From a virus: a stretch of DNA of 64,000 nucleotides. The position numbers and the translations under genes were made by a program. The stretch covers positions 1 through 64,000 of IMG/VR virus record IMGVR_UViG_3300042445_001170. The stretch is one strand, 5' to 3'. The notes beneath the pieces are model-generated. The model worked only from the letters and a program-made list of their open reading frames with translations, was not told the origin of the DNA and did not search any database. Shown here piece after piece: positions 1 through 8,746 of this stretch; within the stretch, counting starts at the first letter, position 1, and every line of letters starts with the position of its first letter.

Positions 1-835
1 CGTTAGCCTTAGATGTGGCGTCTGCTGCTGCTGTAGCTTCGGCTGCTGCTTGAGCGGCGTTAGCCTTAGATGTGGCGTCTGCTGCTGCAGTTGAAACTGA
101 AGCTGCGTCGCCTGATACTCTAAGTGCTGCTTCTGCTGCTACCTTAGATGTGGCGTCTGCTGCTGCTGTAGCTTCGGCTGCAGACTGTGCTGCGTTAGCC
201 TTTGTAGTAGCATCTGTTGCTGCAGTTGAAACTGCTGCTGCGATATCTGTTGTTACTTGGGCTGAATTAGCCTTTGTTCCAAGAGCTGTTGTAATTGTTG
301 TTGTGTAGTTAGCGTCATCATTGATTGCTGCTGCTAATTCATTTAATGTATTAAGAAGTGCTGGTGCACCGTCTACTAATGAATCTACTGCAGTTGAAAT
401 TGCTGTGTTACGGTTTGAAACCTCTGTTGAGATTGCAGATGAAAGAGCTGCTGCTGCAGTAGCTTCGGCTGCTGCTTGAGCGGCGTTAGCCTTTGTAGTA
501 GCATCTGTTGCTGCTGCAGACTGTGCTGCGTTAGCCTTTGTAGTAGCATCTGTTGATGCTGCAGAGATTGCTGCAGACTGTGCTGCGTTAGCCTTAGATG
601 TTGCGTCTGCTGATGCTGTAGCTTCGGCTGCTGCTTGAGCGGCGTTAGCCTTAGATGTTGCGTCTGCTGCTGCAGTTGAAACTGAAGCTGCGTCGCCTGA
701 TACTCTAAGTGCTGCTTCTGCTGCTACCTTAGTAGTTGCATCTGTTGATGCTGCAGAGATTGCTGCAGACTGTGCTGCGTTAGCCTTAGATGTTGCGTCT
801 GCTGATGCTGTAGCTTCGGCTGCAGACTGTGCAGC
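1..835 (-). repeat. Internal coding repeats in the Ala-rich fibre gene
   Basis: Blocks such as gcgttagccttagatg, gtagcttcggctgc and gcgtcgcctgatactc recur several times, including near-identical long copies around 60-160 and 650-740. They encode the repeated Ala-rich shaft units. Such arrays can change copy number by recombination. Confidence 0.8.
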
Positions 836-1069
836 TGCTGCTGCGCCTGCTGCGTCAAATACGCCAGACTTTACAGAAAGCTTTCCAGCTCCGTTAACTT
901 CAAGCTGTGTGGATTCGACAGACTTTACAAGAGTCGCTCCGCCGACAAGATTGAGGATATAGCTATCTGCACCTGATTCGGTAAGTATGTTTTGGCCGTT
1001 GATTGTACCTGTTGTACCTTCAACAACAAGGCCTGATTTAATTCTAAAGTTTTTTACTACTGTTGCCAT
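1..1069 (-). CDS. Ala-rich tail-fibre-like structural protein (C-terminus beyond window)
   Basis: The frame starts at the ATG at 1069-1067 (MATVVKNFRIKSG) and stays open to the left edge, so at least 356 residues are present and the end is missing. The first ~75 residues look like a phage tail-fibre N-terminus; the rest is low-complexity Ala/Ser/Thr/Asp sequence with repeats of the type ATSKANAAQ and AAEATASAD, probably a long coiled-coil or fibrous shaft. It is the most downstream gene seen of a tail-gene cluster on the minus strand. A virion role is inferred from position and composition; no enzymatic domain is visible. Confidence 0.75.
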   Translation of the reverse strand, partial: MATVVKNFRIKSGLVVEGTTGTINGQNILTESGADSYILNLVGGATLVKSVESTQLEVNGAGKLSVKSGVFDAAGAAAAAQSAAEATASADATSKANAAQSAAISAASTDATTKVAAEAALRVSGDAASVSTAAADATSKANAAQAAAEATASADATSKANAAQSAAISAASTDATTKANAAQSAAATDATTKANAAQAAAEATAAAALSSAISTEVSNRNTAISTAVDSLVDGAPALLNTLNELAAAINDDANYTTTITTALGTKANSAQVTTDIAAAVSTAATDATTKANAAQSAAEATAAADATSKVAAEAALRVSGDAASVSTAAADATSKANAAQAAAEATAAADATSKAN

Positions 1070-1101
1070 TTATATGACTCCTCTTGTTGCTTTTTTTTTG
1101 C

Positions 1102-1653
1102 TTACGCCTTAATTGCGGTTCTATAATACTTAAAAGTAATAGATCCACCATTAGGGGTGACTCTTAGACTAATTATACCTGAATCTTCTTCAAATGTATA
1201 ACTAAATAATGAAGTATCTGTTGTCGAAACTATGTCTGACTCTGATACCAAAATATTTGTTCCATCGTGCATTGCTGTAATGTTTGAAGAGTAAACATCA
1301 ATTCCCTTTTTAACCTGTATCTTGTAGTGAACTGTTCTCCATGTGCTTTTTGCAAATGAATCTACGTTTGTAGCATTTTCAATGCCAGTTACTTCAAGAT
1401 CATTGTTTCCATCCAAACCTAGGAGCTCTGAAATGGTATCTGAGGTATTTGCAATTCCTTGGACGGCTGTAGAAAGAGTGTTGACTTTATATGTTAAAGA
1501 GTTTGAATCAGTTGAGTTAACTACACCAACTGCTGTCTCAAGAGCTTCAATTGCATCGTTTGCATCTGCGTGTTGCTGGGCGTGGCCCACCAATTCGCTT
1601 GAAGATGAGGGATTGCTGAGATTGTCTTTACTTGTTGGAAAAACCGTTGCCAT
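1102..1653 (-). CDS. phage tail/fibre structural protein
   Basis: 183 residues. Residues 20-40 carry SELVGHAQQHADANDAIEAL, a pattern often seen in phage tail-fibre and tail-tip proteins, followed by a probable short helix and a beta-rich C-terminal half ending in SITFKYYRTAIKA. A good ribosome site (GGAGG) precedes the ATG at 1653. It lies in the same orientation as the fibre gene downstream. Virion role inferred from context. Confidence 0.65.
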   Translation of the reverse strand: MATVFPTSKDNLSNPSSSSELVGHAQQHADANDAIEALETAVGVVNSTDSNSLTYKVNTLSTAVQGIANTSDTISELLGLDGNNDLEVTGIENATNVDSFAKSTWRTVHYKIQVKKGIDVYSSNITAMHDGTNILVSESDIVSTTDTSLFSYTFEEDSGIISLRVTPNGGSITFKYYRTAIKA

Positions 1654-1723
1654 TTATAAATCCTCCTGGCGGTGTTGCGTGTTATCTTATTATACCGTAT
1701 GTCTTTTATTCAAATTGCAATAT

Positions 1724-1954
1724 TTACCATTTTGATAGTGGGCATGTAGCTTTTGCAAGCTTTGTTTTTAATGGCATCACACATCCACACTGTTTGCATT
1801 GCTTGGTTAAATCTATAAGCTCTGGGCATGCCTTACATATATCATATCTTCTTGTTGCTTCCGCTTCCTCAACATATTCTGTATTAGGGTTTAGTATATC
1901 CCAAGGCCTTGTTTCGCCCAACTTTTCTTTATACTGTTGCCATTTACTGGTCAT
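1724..1954 (-). CDS. small zinc-ribbon-like protein
   Basis: 76 residues. The second half has CKACPEL...CKQCGCVMPLK...C, a Cys-rich zinc-binding pattern common in small phage proteins encoded among structural genes. The start overlaps the stop of the upstream gene by 4 nt (ATGA), so the two are translationally coupled. Function unknown. Confidence 0.65.
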   Translation of the reverse strand: MTSKWQQYKEKLGETRPWDILNPNTEYVEEAEATRRYDICKACPELIDLTKQCKQCGCVMPLKTKLAKATCPLSKW

Positions 1955-2325
1955 TCATAAACTCCTGGAATTATGAATTGGCCTCCTTGATATAGCCAGC
2001 CTTCTTCTGCTTTGTCTGCGTGTCTTTGGGCATCTAGGCTTACATGAACAATGGTTGGATCTGAGAGCATGATTGAGTATATTTTTTCATTTGATTTTAC
2101 CGTCTCTCCATCAAGATTAAATTCAAATATTCCTGGGCTTGTCTCCCCAATATCAGACACAACAGATGAATTTAAAAACTTTTCTGCTATCTCTGGGCTG
2201 ACTCCAATAAAAGATACAATTTCTCCATCTATAATTAAAGCCAATTGCATAGCGGTTCTACCAGAGGCAATCTGGGTAGCTTTGACTCCCTGAATAAACC
2301 AGTCTTCTTCATTTAAATTAATCAT
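1951..2325 (-). CDS. hypothetical protein in tail region
   Basis: 124 residues, acidic, no recognisable motif. The C-terminal part (about 95-124) resembles short sequences near tail-fibre assembly genes in which an aromatic/Gly-rich tail ends the protein. Coupled by overlap to the zinc-ribbon gene downstream. Could be a fibre chaperone or minor tail protein; this is only positional inference. Confidence 0.55.
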   Translation of the reverse strand: MINLNEEDWFIQGVKATQIASGRTAMQLALIIDGEIVSFIGVSPEIAEKFLNSSVVSDIGETSPGIFEFNLDGETVKSNEKIYSIMLSDPTIVHVSLDAQRHADKAEEGWLYQGGQFIIPGVYE

Positions 2326-2364
2326 AGTTTATTATACCCTTTATAGATTTGTGATGTCAATATC

Positions 2365-3921
2365 TTATGCATAGCATGTAGCTCTTGTTCCATCTGAGTT
2401 ATACCGAGCATCACAGTCACCTTCAGTATAACATGTTGAATAGTTTGAACTTGCTGAGTTGGTTACATCGTATGACTTACATGCATATTTACCAGTAGCG
2501 GTTTTACTAACATTTGGACAACAAGCATTTGAAGTTGTTCCGCTAAGTGAACCTGCTCTTGCAGATCCTCCAGCACAACATTCTGGAGCATAGTGGTAGC
2601 TCTGTGTTGGAGTTGTTGTGTAATTACATACACATGCTGCTGGTGGGGTATATGTGCAGGCTCTTGAATAATAGAATGGGCCATACTCAGTTCTAGTCTC
2701 TGTTGTGCAATTTGCATTTACCCAAGTTCTTGTTCTATTTGCCGCAGTACCAGCTTCAATTCCTGTTTCAGAACATGTTCCAGACCAAGTTATACTGTTA
2801 TACGTATATTCAGATCCTGCTTGCCATCCTGCTGTACATGTTGGTGTACATGCTCGTGATGTGGCATAGCTTCCATATTCAATCAAATTGTCTTCTGTGC
2901 AGTCTGAATATCTATATAGTCTATATCTCCAGCTGTACGTTCCAGCCTCAACGCTATTTACACAGCTTCCGCTCCATGTAGCTCCGCCATATGTCCAATC
3001 AGCATCTACCCATCCTGCTGTACAGCCTATAGTTATTGTTCCTGTTGCAGTTGCAGCAGATTTATTTGATACTGTAAGAGTTTTTTGTATTCCATATCCT
3101 TGATATAAAGCAGATCTTGGGTATACGCTAAAATAATTTCCTTCATTTCCATCTGCAATAGACCAAGTATAACTTAGCTGTGAAGAAGGCACATTTATTG
3201 TATCCTGTATACTGTTGCCATATTTTACAACGTCATATGAAGCTGCTCCTGGAGCGGCAGTCCATGAAATTAAAGCCTTTTTGTTTGTGTTTATTGGTGT
3301 AACCGAAACTGTGACTTGGCCAGAAGATCCTGATCCGCTAAATGTTAGACCAGATGGTGTAACTGAACCGTTATTTGTAGTTACGCTATATGTAGTTGCA
3401 TTTGTAGACGCAGTAAAGCTTCCGCTATAAGAAGTTCCGCTCTTTGCAATTGTTACAGATGTTGCTGATGGTGTCTCGGTAGCATCTGAGACTGTGACAG
3501 AAGAAACGGTAGGCAGAATAATTGTTCCAGAGTTTTGGCTTGCCGTGGTACTGCCTCTTAAATTTGTTGCAACAACGGTTACGCCAATTGTTGAATCTAT
3601 ATCGGCAATGACTGTTGTATATGTTGCAGAGGTGGCACCAGAAATATTTGTACTCCCACGCTTCCACTGATATGTATATGAAACTGGGGCATTTGCTGGA
3701 TCCATATTCCAGTTTCCTTGTACAGCCCAAACTGTTCCTACGGTTGGATATGTTGTGCCTGAATATGTGAGGGTAAGTCCTGAAGTTTTTGGTAAATTTG
3801 GATATGCAATCTGCCAGCCGTTGTTATAGACATAAGCTTTTTTTGCTGCCTCGATGCCTAACCCAGTGTGTATTCTTAGGGCTTTTGCTTCTTTCCAGTC
3901 TGAACCATCATTTATTTTCAT
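2365..3921 (-). CDS. large Ig-like, Cys-rich fibre/tail protein
   Basis: 518 residues. Residues ~45-135 contain an Ig-like segment (YQWKRGSTNISG...TYT). Middle residues ~140-290 look like further beta-sandwich repeats. Residues ~300-518 are unusually Cys-rich with a repeated CTAGW...W(S)G...C pattern. No signal peptide, so disulfides would form only after lysis. The final 60 residues have paired cysteines (CC). Likely a host-surface-binding virion protein encoded with the collagen-like fibre just upstream; binding partner unknown. Confidence 0.65.
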   Translation of the reverse strand: MKINDGSDWKEAKALRIHTGLGIEAAKKAYVYNNGWQIAYPNLPKTSGLTLTYSGTTYPTVGTVWAVQGNWNMDPANAPVSYTYQWKRGSTNISGATSATYTTVIADIDSTIGVTVVATNLRGSTTASQNSGTIILPTVSSVTVSDATETPSATSVTIAKSGTSYSGSFTASTNATTYSVTTNNGSVTPSGLTFSGSGSSGQVTVSVTPINTNKKALISWTAAPGAASYDVVKYGNSIQDTINVPSSQLSYTWSIADGNEGNYFSVYPRSALYQGYGIQKTLTVSNKSAATATGTITIGCTAGWVDADWTYGGATWSGSCVNSVEAGTYSWRYRLYRYSDCTEDNLIEYGSYATSRACTPTCTAGWQAGSEYTYNSITWSGTCSETGIEAGTAANRTRTWVNANCTTETRTEYGPFYYSRACTYTPPAACVCNYTTTPTQSYHYAPECCAGGSARAGSLSGTTSNACCPNVSKTATGKYACKSYDVTNSASSNYSTCYTEGDCDARYNSDGTRATCYA

Positions 3922-3928
3922 TTATATC

Positions 3929-6142
3929 CTAGTATTGTATATAAATATCTCCAGCAACCATGCCAGTAGTAGGTAGTGTGCCAGTATTATTATAGAATGT
4001 TTTTGCACCAGCAGAAATTGTTGCAGTTCCACCAAGTGAGACTGGTGTGCCATTAATTGTTATGCTTGAATTAGCAAGCTTAGCGTTAGTTATAGAAGAG
4101 TCTGCAAAAGATGATGCCTGAAGGTTTGTTATTGTATTATTTAATCCAGATATTGTCTTATTGGTTAATGTTTGTTCCCAGGACTCATTAATAATTTCTA
4201 GCTCTGTTCCGCCAAATACTTTTTTATGATACAGTCTTCCGCTTGTTGGGTTAACCGATATTTCTGCATATCCGTTTGTACCAGACCCTAAATGGAATCT
4301 ATTTCCAACATTGTATAAAGAACCTGCACTAAAACTGCCTTCAAGTACTGTTCCAGAAAGATCTGCCCATGAGGCAACTGTGCCATTTGTTGTTAAATAT
4401 TTGCCAGTATTATTTAATTGTGTTGGAAGTGCTGTTATTCCAGTTACTGTTGCACCAGAAAAATCTACTGTTCCAGTAAATACTGGTGAGGCTTTTGTTG
4501 CATAAGTTGATGCTGCGACTGATGTAGCCAATTTAGTGTCTAATGCTGTTTGGGTTGCAGTAGATATAGGTTTTAATAGATCTGTTGTATTGTCAACATT
4601 TCCTAAGCCAACCATTGTCTTTGTAATGCCACTCACTGTACCAGTAAATGTAGGTGAAGAAATTGGAGCATATGTTGATGCTGCGTCTGTTGAAGAAAGC
4701 TTAGTTCCTACTAATGTTGTTAACGCTGTTCCTGCTGTTTGATCTGAGGCAATATAATCTGAAATTTCCTTAAGTGTATCAAATGAGGCTGGTGCTGCAT
4801 TTACAACATTTGCTATAGCTGCTGTTATATCTGATGTTCTTGCAATTGTAGAAGGTATAACTGAGTCTAGAATTGTTCCGCTTGACACTCCAAGTCTTGC
4901 ATATCCTCCTGCCAAATCTGCGTCTGCCTCCATCACATATCCGTCTAATGTGTTTCCAAGACTAGATGATGTTAAATAAGTAGAATTTGCATATGTTAAC
5001 AGGTCGTCTGTTGCTTGATTTAAATTAACATAAACATCTGTGAATCTTTGGTTTGTTGCAGCTAGTGCTCGTGCGTCTGTAAAATAAAGATTTGTTGTGC
5101 CTTCTGATACTGCGTCTGTGTTTCCAGAAAAAGTTGAGCCTCCACCTGAGCCATCTGCTCCACGAGGAATAGTAAAGTTTAAAACAGCTGCTGAGGTTGT
5201 GCCAGCATTTGTAACTACTGCTGAGGAGCCAGCGGCTCCAGTTGTAACTGTTCCAATAGATATTGTTGCTGCAGAACCAGGCGCTCCAGTTGCTCCTGTT
5301 GCTCCTGTTGATCCTGTTGGGCCTGTTGGGCCAGTGTCTCCTGTGTCGCCTTTTAATCCTTGTGGTCCTGTTGCACCTGTAGCACCAGTTGCACCACGGG
5401 GGATAGTAAAATTAAATACTGCTGCTGTTGGGGTTCCAGAATTTACAATCGAAACAGAAGAGTCTGCATCTCCAGTTAAAACAGATCCCAATGTTATTGT
5501 TGAAGATCCTCCACCTGAAGATAAGCCTGACACTGCTGTAGAAATTGCATTATTTCTGTTTGTAACCTCTGTAGCAATTTTTGCATCAGTATATGAATTT
5601 ACAGATACTGTATTTGACTGTATAGCTGTATTAAGTTCTGCTTTAGCTGCGATAACTTTTGCGGAAGCATCGTCTGATGCTGCTGAAATTGCTTGAGCTT
5701 TTGCAGTTGCGATTGCAGTTGTAGTGGTAGCTGCCTGTGTTGCAATTGCATTGTTTCTATTTATTATTTCTGTTGCAATAGCTGAGGATATTGCAAGGGC
5801 GGCAGCGTCTATTGCCCTTTGATCTGTAAAATATTTATTTGTTGATCCTTCTGCAATTGAATTTGTAGTCAATGCAGCAATTGCTCCATTTAAATCAACG
5901 GAGGCAGAAATAGAGTCTGGAAGCTGTGATGTAGGAATTTTTCCGCTGGAGTTAAGTGTTGCCACTCCATTTGCTTCGCCTAACTTTAATGCATATGAGG
6001 TTGTGGAATTCCATCTAGAGCCGTTGCCAATTTTAAATTTTAGAGTGTCTGTTTCAATTCCCAATTCGCCAGAAAGCAAAATAGGGTTATTTGATACCCA
6101 ATTTGCCGCTGTGTCTCTTCTTAGTTGTATTCTTAATGCCAT
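3929..6142 (-). CDS. tail fibre with collagen-like repeats
   Basis: 737 residues from the ATG at 6142 (MALRIQLRRDTAANW). I prefer this start to the longer frame because GGGGG lies 10 nt upstream and the preceding gene stops just before it. The N-terminus resembles the Mtd-type fibre N-terminal domain found in many phages. A run of 13 Gly-X-Y triplets (GATGATGATGPQG... ...GAPG), encoded near 5279-5400, is collagen-like and flanked by two copies of NFTIPRGA. Long Ala/Ser/Thr coiled-coil and beta segments follow. A trimeric fibre is likely. Confidence 0.8.
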   Translation of the reverse strand: MALRIQLRRDTAANWVSNNPILLSGELGIETDTLKFKIGNGSRWNSTTSYALKLGEANGVATLNSSGKIPTSQLPDSISASVDLNGAIAALTTNSIAEGSTNKYFTDQRAIDAAALAISSAIATEIINRNNAIATQAATTTTAIATAKAQAISAASDDASAKVIAAKAELNTAIQSNTVSVNSYTDAKIATEVTNRNNAISTAVSGLSSGGGSSTITLGSVLTGDADSSVSIVNSGTPTAAVFNFTIPRGATGATGATGPQGLKGDTGDTGPTGPTGSTGATGATGAPGSAATISIGTVTTGAAGSSAVVTNAGTTSAAVLNFTIPRGADGSGGGSTFSGNTDAVSEGTTNLYFTDARALAATNQRFTDVYVNLNQATDDLLTYANSTYLTSSSLGNTLDGYVMEADADLAGGYARLGVSSGTILDSVIPSTIARTSDITAAIANVVNAAPASFDTLKEISDYIASDQTAGTALTTLVGTKLSSTDAASTYAPISSPTFTGTVSGITKTMVGLGNVDNTTDLLKPISTATQTALDTKLATSVAASTYATKASPVFTGTVDFSGATVTGITALPTQLNNTGKYLTTNGTVASWADLSGTVLEGSFSAGSLYNVGNRFHLGSGTNGYAEISVNPTSGRLYHKKVFGGTELEIINESWEQTLTNKTISGLNNTITNLQASSFADSSITNAKLANSSITINGTPVSLGGTATISAGAKTFYNNTGTLPTTGMVAGDIYIQY

Positions 6143-6143
6143 T

Positions 6144-6602
6144 TTATGAACCCCCTGCATCAACAATTATACCATCGATGTCTGCAGAGTTACCTCCCTC
6201 TAGAATTTGATCTTCTGCTTGCTGTATTTGTCCTTCAACGTTTCCGCCATCAAGTAATGTTTGGTCTGTTATAGATCCGCCATCATTTAGAGATGAAGCA
6301 GTTTGACCATCATAGCCAACTATGATAGGCAGAGTAACTCCTGGTGTGTCTTGAACGTTTGTTTCTTTAAATGTAATCTTGTTTTGTACATCAATTGTAT
6401 GTACATCTCCATCAAATGTATGGGTGTGCATATAGAATGGAGTTGGATCTGTGCTGGGTGGGGTCAATTCAACCCAAAGCAGTCCATTATATATTCTTAA
6501 GTTCTTCGTTACCGTATTAAAATAGATATCTCCAACTGTGGCTACGTCTGGATTCTCCATTGAGGTAAGAAGATTAAGGGCAACCTTCATCTGTCTGGAC
6601 AT
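6144..6602 (-). CDS. structural protein of the fibre cluster
   Basis: 152 residues. The N-terminus (MKVALNLLTSMENPDVATVGDIYF) shares the 'GDIYFNT..KNLRIYNG..W' pattern with its neighbour at 6607-7578, a motif typical of phage fibre modules. The C-terminal third is Gly/Asp/Gln-rich and repetitive (DGGNVEGQ..). It ends one base before the downstream fibre start. Virion component by context. Confidence 0.6.
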   Translation of the reverse strand: MSRQMKVALNLLTSMENPDVATVGDIYFNTVTKNLRIYNGLLWVELTPPSTDPTPFYMHTHTFDGDVHTIDVQNKITFKETNVQDTPGVTLPIIVGYDGQTASSLNDGGSITDQTLLDGGNVEGQIQQAEDQILEGGNSADIDGIIVDAGGS

Positions 6603-6606
6603 ACTG

Positions 6607-7578
6607 TTATCCTACAACTACTACTTTATATTCTCCAGCGGTTGGCGCTATTGCAAAATCTACTGTCACAACATTTGAGCTTGTTCTTTTTACATCTGCC
6701 TCAACTTGTGCAAATGGAGAAGCTGCTTCAAAAATTTGAACAGTTACATCAGTTGTGCCTAAGTTGTGAGTAATTGTATAAGATGTTGCAGATGCACCAA
6801 GTGTTTCTGCATACTTTCTAGCAATTGCATGATACGCTGTACCATTGTTTGTCAATGTCCATGTATCAGATGTCTCATTCCATAGGATTTCTACATCTGT
6901 TTCTAATCCACGCTCAACTGTAACTCCAGCATCTGTGGTTGGGGTTCCAGCAAAATTACTATTAAGCTTTACCTTATTATCTTCAATGTTAATCTGTGTT
7001 GTGTTTACAGAGTTAACTGTTCCAATTACATTTAGGTTTCCGCCAACTTGCAAGTTACCAGCAATTTCTACATTGTCTGGCAAGCCAATTGTTACAGCTG
7101 CATTATGTCCACTATTTGGTGAAACTGTAACTTCATTTGCTGTTCCAACAATTGTTGCTACATAGTCACCAGTTGTTTGTGAGTCTAGGGGTATAACTAA
7201 ATTATCTTCGCTTGCTGATGTTATTCTACCTTGCTGATCTACTGTAAATGTTGGAACTTTTGTAATAGAACCATATGTTCCTGCTGATACTGCGGTATCA
7301 TTTAATTTTATTGTGTGTGTTCCTGCTGCATCGCTGTATGTTGCAGTTAAACCTGTTCCGCCAACAACTGTCGAGCCAATTAAATCTTGAATTACTTCTT
7401 GTGAACCAGAGGTTGGTGTCCACTCTGTTCCATTATAGAAGTATAGTACGTGTGTGCCTGTATCAAAGTAAATCTGACCTGCAACTGGTGATGAAGGGGC
7501 TGACCCTAAATTCTGAATTCTAGCATTGAGTAGCTCATTCTTGTTGAGATCAATACTAACTAAAAACTTTTTTGCCAT
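6607..7578 (-). CDS. tail fibre / structural protein
   Basis: 323 residues. The N-terminus has a 'GQIYFDTGTHVLYFYNGTEW' element of a fibre module, followed by a beta-rich middle (residues ~90-220) and a C-terminal domain (~245-323) with SYTITHNLGTTDVTVQIF, a pattern typical of tail-fibre tip domains. Related to its neighbours at 6144-6602 and 7591-8025, which share the 'NHNLG/THNLG' element. A role in adsorption is inferred. Confidence 0.65.
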   Translation of the reverse strand: MAKKFLVSIDLNKNELLNARIQNLGSAPSSPVAGQIYFDTGTHVLYFYNGTEWTPTSGSQEVIQDLIGSTVVGGTGLTATYSDAAGTHTIKLNDTAVSAGTYGSITKVPTFTVDQQGRITSASEDNLVIPLDSQTTGDYVATIVGTANEVTVSPNSGHNAAVTIGLPDNVEIAGNLQVGGNLNVIGTVNSVNTTQINIEDNKVKLNSNFAGTPTTDAGVTVERGLETDVEILWNETSDTWTLTNNGTAYHAIARKYAETLGASATSYTITHNLGTTDVTVQIFEAASPFAQVEADVKRTSSNVVTVDFAIAPTAGEYKVVVVG

Positions 7579-7590
7579 TTTCTTTCTCCC

Positions 7591-8025
7591 TTATGACAGA
7601 TATGCTGTCCCTGAGAACGGTTGCGCCATTGTCAGTGTTATTTGATTAATACTATTATAGTCTATTCCAGTTTCTAGGATGTCCCCAGCGCTAGATTTGA
7701 CGGTTACGTTTGGGTGGAACCCAAGGTTGTGATTTATCTGAACTGAATAGACTCCAGAGACTGGCCCAGTTATTTGTGCCATTTCCCATGGATATGTCAA
7801 GGAAATTTGTTTATCCAAGATAAAGCTATTGTTTATATTCCAAGTATTTGTTGAAGCTTTTGGGCCCCAAAACCTTGTTGTGTTTGTATCAAAATAAAAG
7901 TCTCCTGGGACTCCAAGGGTGGCATCTGGATTTCCGCCTCCACTTATTATTGTTCTTCCAGGCGCTCCAGTAGACCTAACTACTACAAGTGGGTTATTTT
8001 CTGTAACTATTAATTTTGTTGCCAT
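7591..8025 (-). CDS. structural protein with short fibre-tip motif
   Basis: 144 residues. 'PGDFYFDTNTTRFWGP' near residue 40 and 'VQINHNLGFHPNVTV' near residue 97 match the module layout of the 323-residue neighbour, so this is a shorter paralogue. The start overlaps the stop of the upstream gene. Virion role inferred. Confidence 0.6.
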   Translation of the reverse strand: MATKLIVTENNPLVVVRSTGAPGRTIISGGGNPDATLGVPGDFYFDTNTTRFWGPKASTNTWNINNSFILDKQISLTYPWEMAQITGPVSGVYSVQINHNLGFHPNVTVKSSAGDILETGIDYNSINQITLTMAQPFSGTAYLS

Positions 8026-8369
8026 TACACTGTTACCGATCTATTCAATGTCATATATCCCTCTAGGAGCCTGGTCTTGTTTACACTTGGATCAACTAAT
8101 ACTAGGTCGTATGCGGATTTTGGGAAAAACATTTTGTTTGTTCTATCTGGAGATATAGAAATTTGTATTTTTCCTTCTACTGGACTTATTGTTAAGCCAT
8201 CTTGCTCTGTTAAAGTAAACGCTAGCTTTTTACCGCCTTGAGTATCTCTAACTTGAAGTTTTGCTGTGTGATTATGAAGTTGAATAGGTGTCTGATCTTC
8301 GTCTAGGTACTGGACCTCAAACGTAAACGTTGTATTTTGATCAACTTCAAAATTCTTTTGCGCTGCCAC
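8025..8369 (-). CDS. small beta-rich structural protein
   Basis: 114 residues, MAAQKNFEVDQNTTFTFEVQYLDEDQTPI..., predicted beta-sandwich. Such proteins are common next to phage baseplate and fibre genes. It is the first gene of the fibre operon after a terminator-like hairpin at 8381-8418. Function not recognised. Confidence 0.55.
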   Translation of the reverse strand: MAAQKNFEVDQNTTFTFEVQYLDEDQTPIQLHNHTAKLQVRDTQGGKKLAFTLTEQDGLTISPVEGKIQISISPDRTNKMFFPKSAYDLVLVDPSVNKTRLLEGYMTLNRSVTV

Positions 8370-8380
8370 ATTTACCCCTA

Positions 8381-8418
8381 AATTAGAAAAGCCCTTATGC
8401 CAATTTTAGCATAAAGGC
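8381..8418 (-). terminator. rho-independent terminator between holin-like gene and fibre operon
   Basis: GCCTTTATGC pairs with GCATAAGGGC across a short loop, followed on the minus strand by TTTTCTAATTT. It lies between the holin-like gene and the 114-residue structural gene. Confidence 0.6.
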
Positions 8419-8437
8419 GTTCCTAATCAACTATAAC

Positions 8438-8677
8438 TTAGGCTTTGTTGGTAAATCCAAAATTCTTATCATTTGGATTTAATGCCTTTAAAATTACGGG
8501 TGCTACTGCTGCCACTCCGCCAAGCAATAAATCTTTAGGATTTGTATTGCCTGTCATGTATAAAGCTAGCGCTGCTGAAAGAAATGCTCTTCCGTAGCTA
8601 GCCAATGCTGCTAGGATCTGTTCTTGCATAGTTACTTTCCCATCTTTATTTAAATCTGCTTTTGCAAATTTAGCCAT
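8438..8677 (-). CDS. holin-like membrane protein with EF-hand-type loop
   Basis: 79 residues. Residues 8-19 (DLNKDGKVTMQE) fit the canonical 12-residue EF-hand calcium loop (D,N,D,G,E at 1,3,5,6,12). Two hydrophobic helices follow (about 24-42 and 48-66), and the C-terminus is charged. Size, two membrane segments and location by tail genes suggest a holin; the calcium loop is an odd addition. AAGGAG precedes the ATG. A second candidate of the same style is encoded at 47211-47501. Confidence 0.6.
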   Translation of the reverse strand: MAKFAKADLNKDGKVTMQEQILAALASYGRAFLSAALALYMTGNTNPKDLLLGGVAAVAPVILKALNPNDKNFGFTNKA

Positions 8678-8693
8678 TTTATTATCTCCTTGT

Positions 8694-8730
8694 GGGCAAT
8701 TTGCCCTTGGAATTTTCGGCTGTGGCCGAA
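8694..8730 (-). other. tandem hairpins downstream of nrdJ
   Basis: GGGCAA-T-TTGCCC (8694-8706) and TTCGGC-TGTG-GCCGAA (8715-8730) form two perfect inverted repeats between nrdJ and the holin-like gene. No long T-run follows, so they may be a weak terminator, mRNA stabiliser or translational control element next to the holin-like gene's ribosome site. Confidence 0.45.
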
Positions 8731-8746
8731 TACTATAATTCTACCA

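Noticed and set aside
72-308. Plus-strand frame of 78 codons opposite the Ala-rich fibre gene
   Set aside because: Composition is a direct antisense image of the repeat codons; the minus-strand frame is continuous with a good start.
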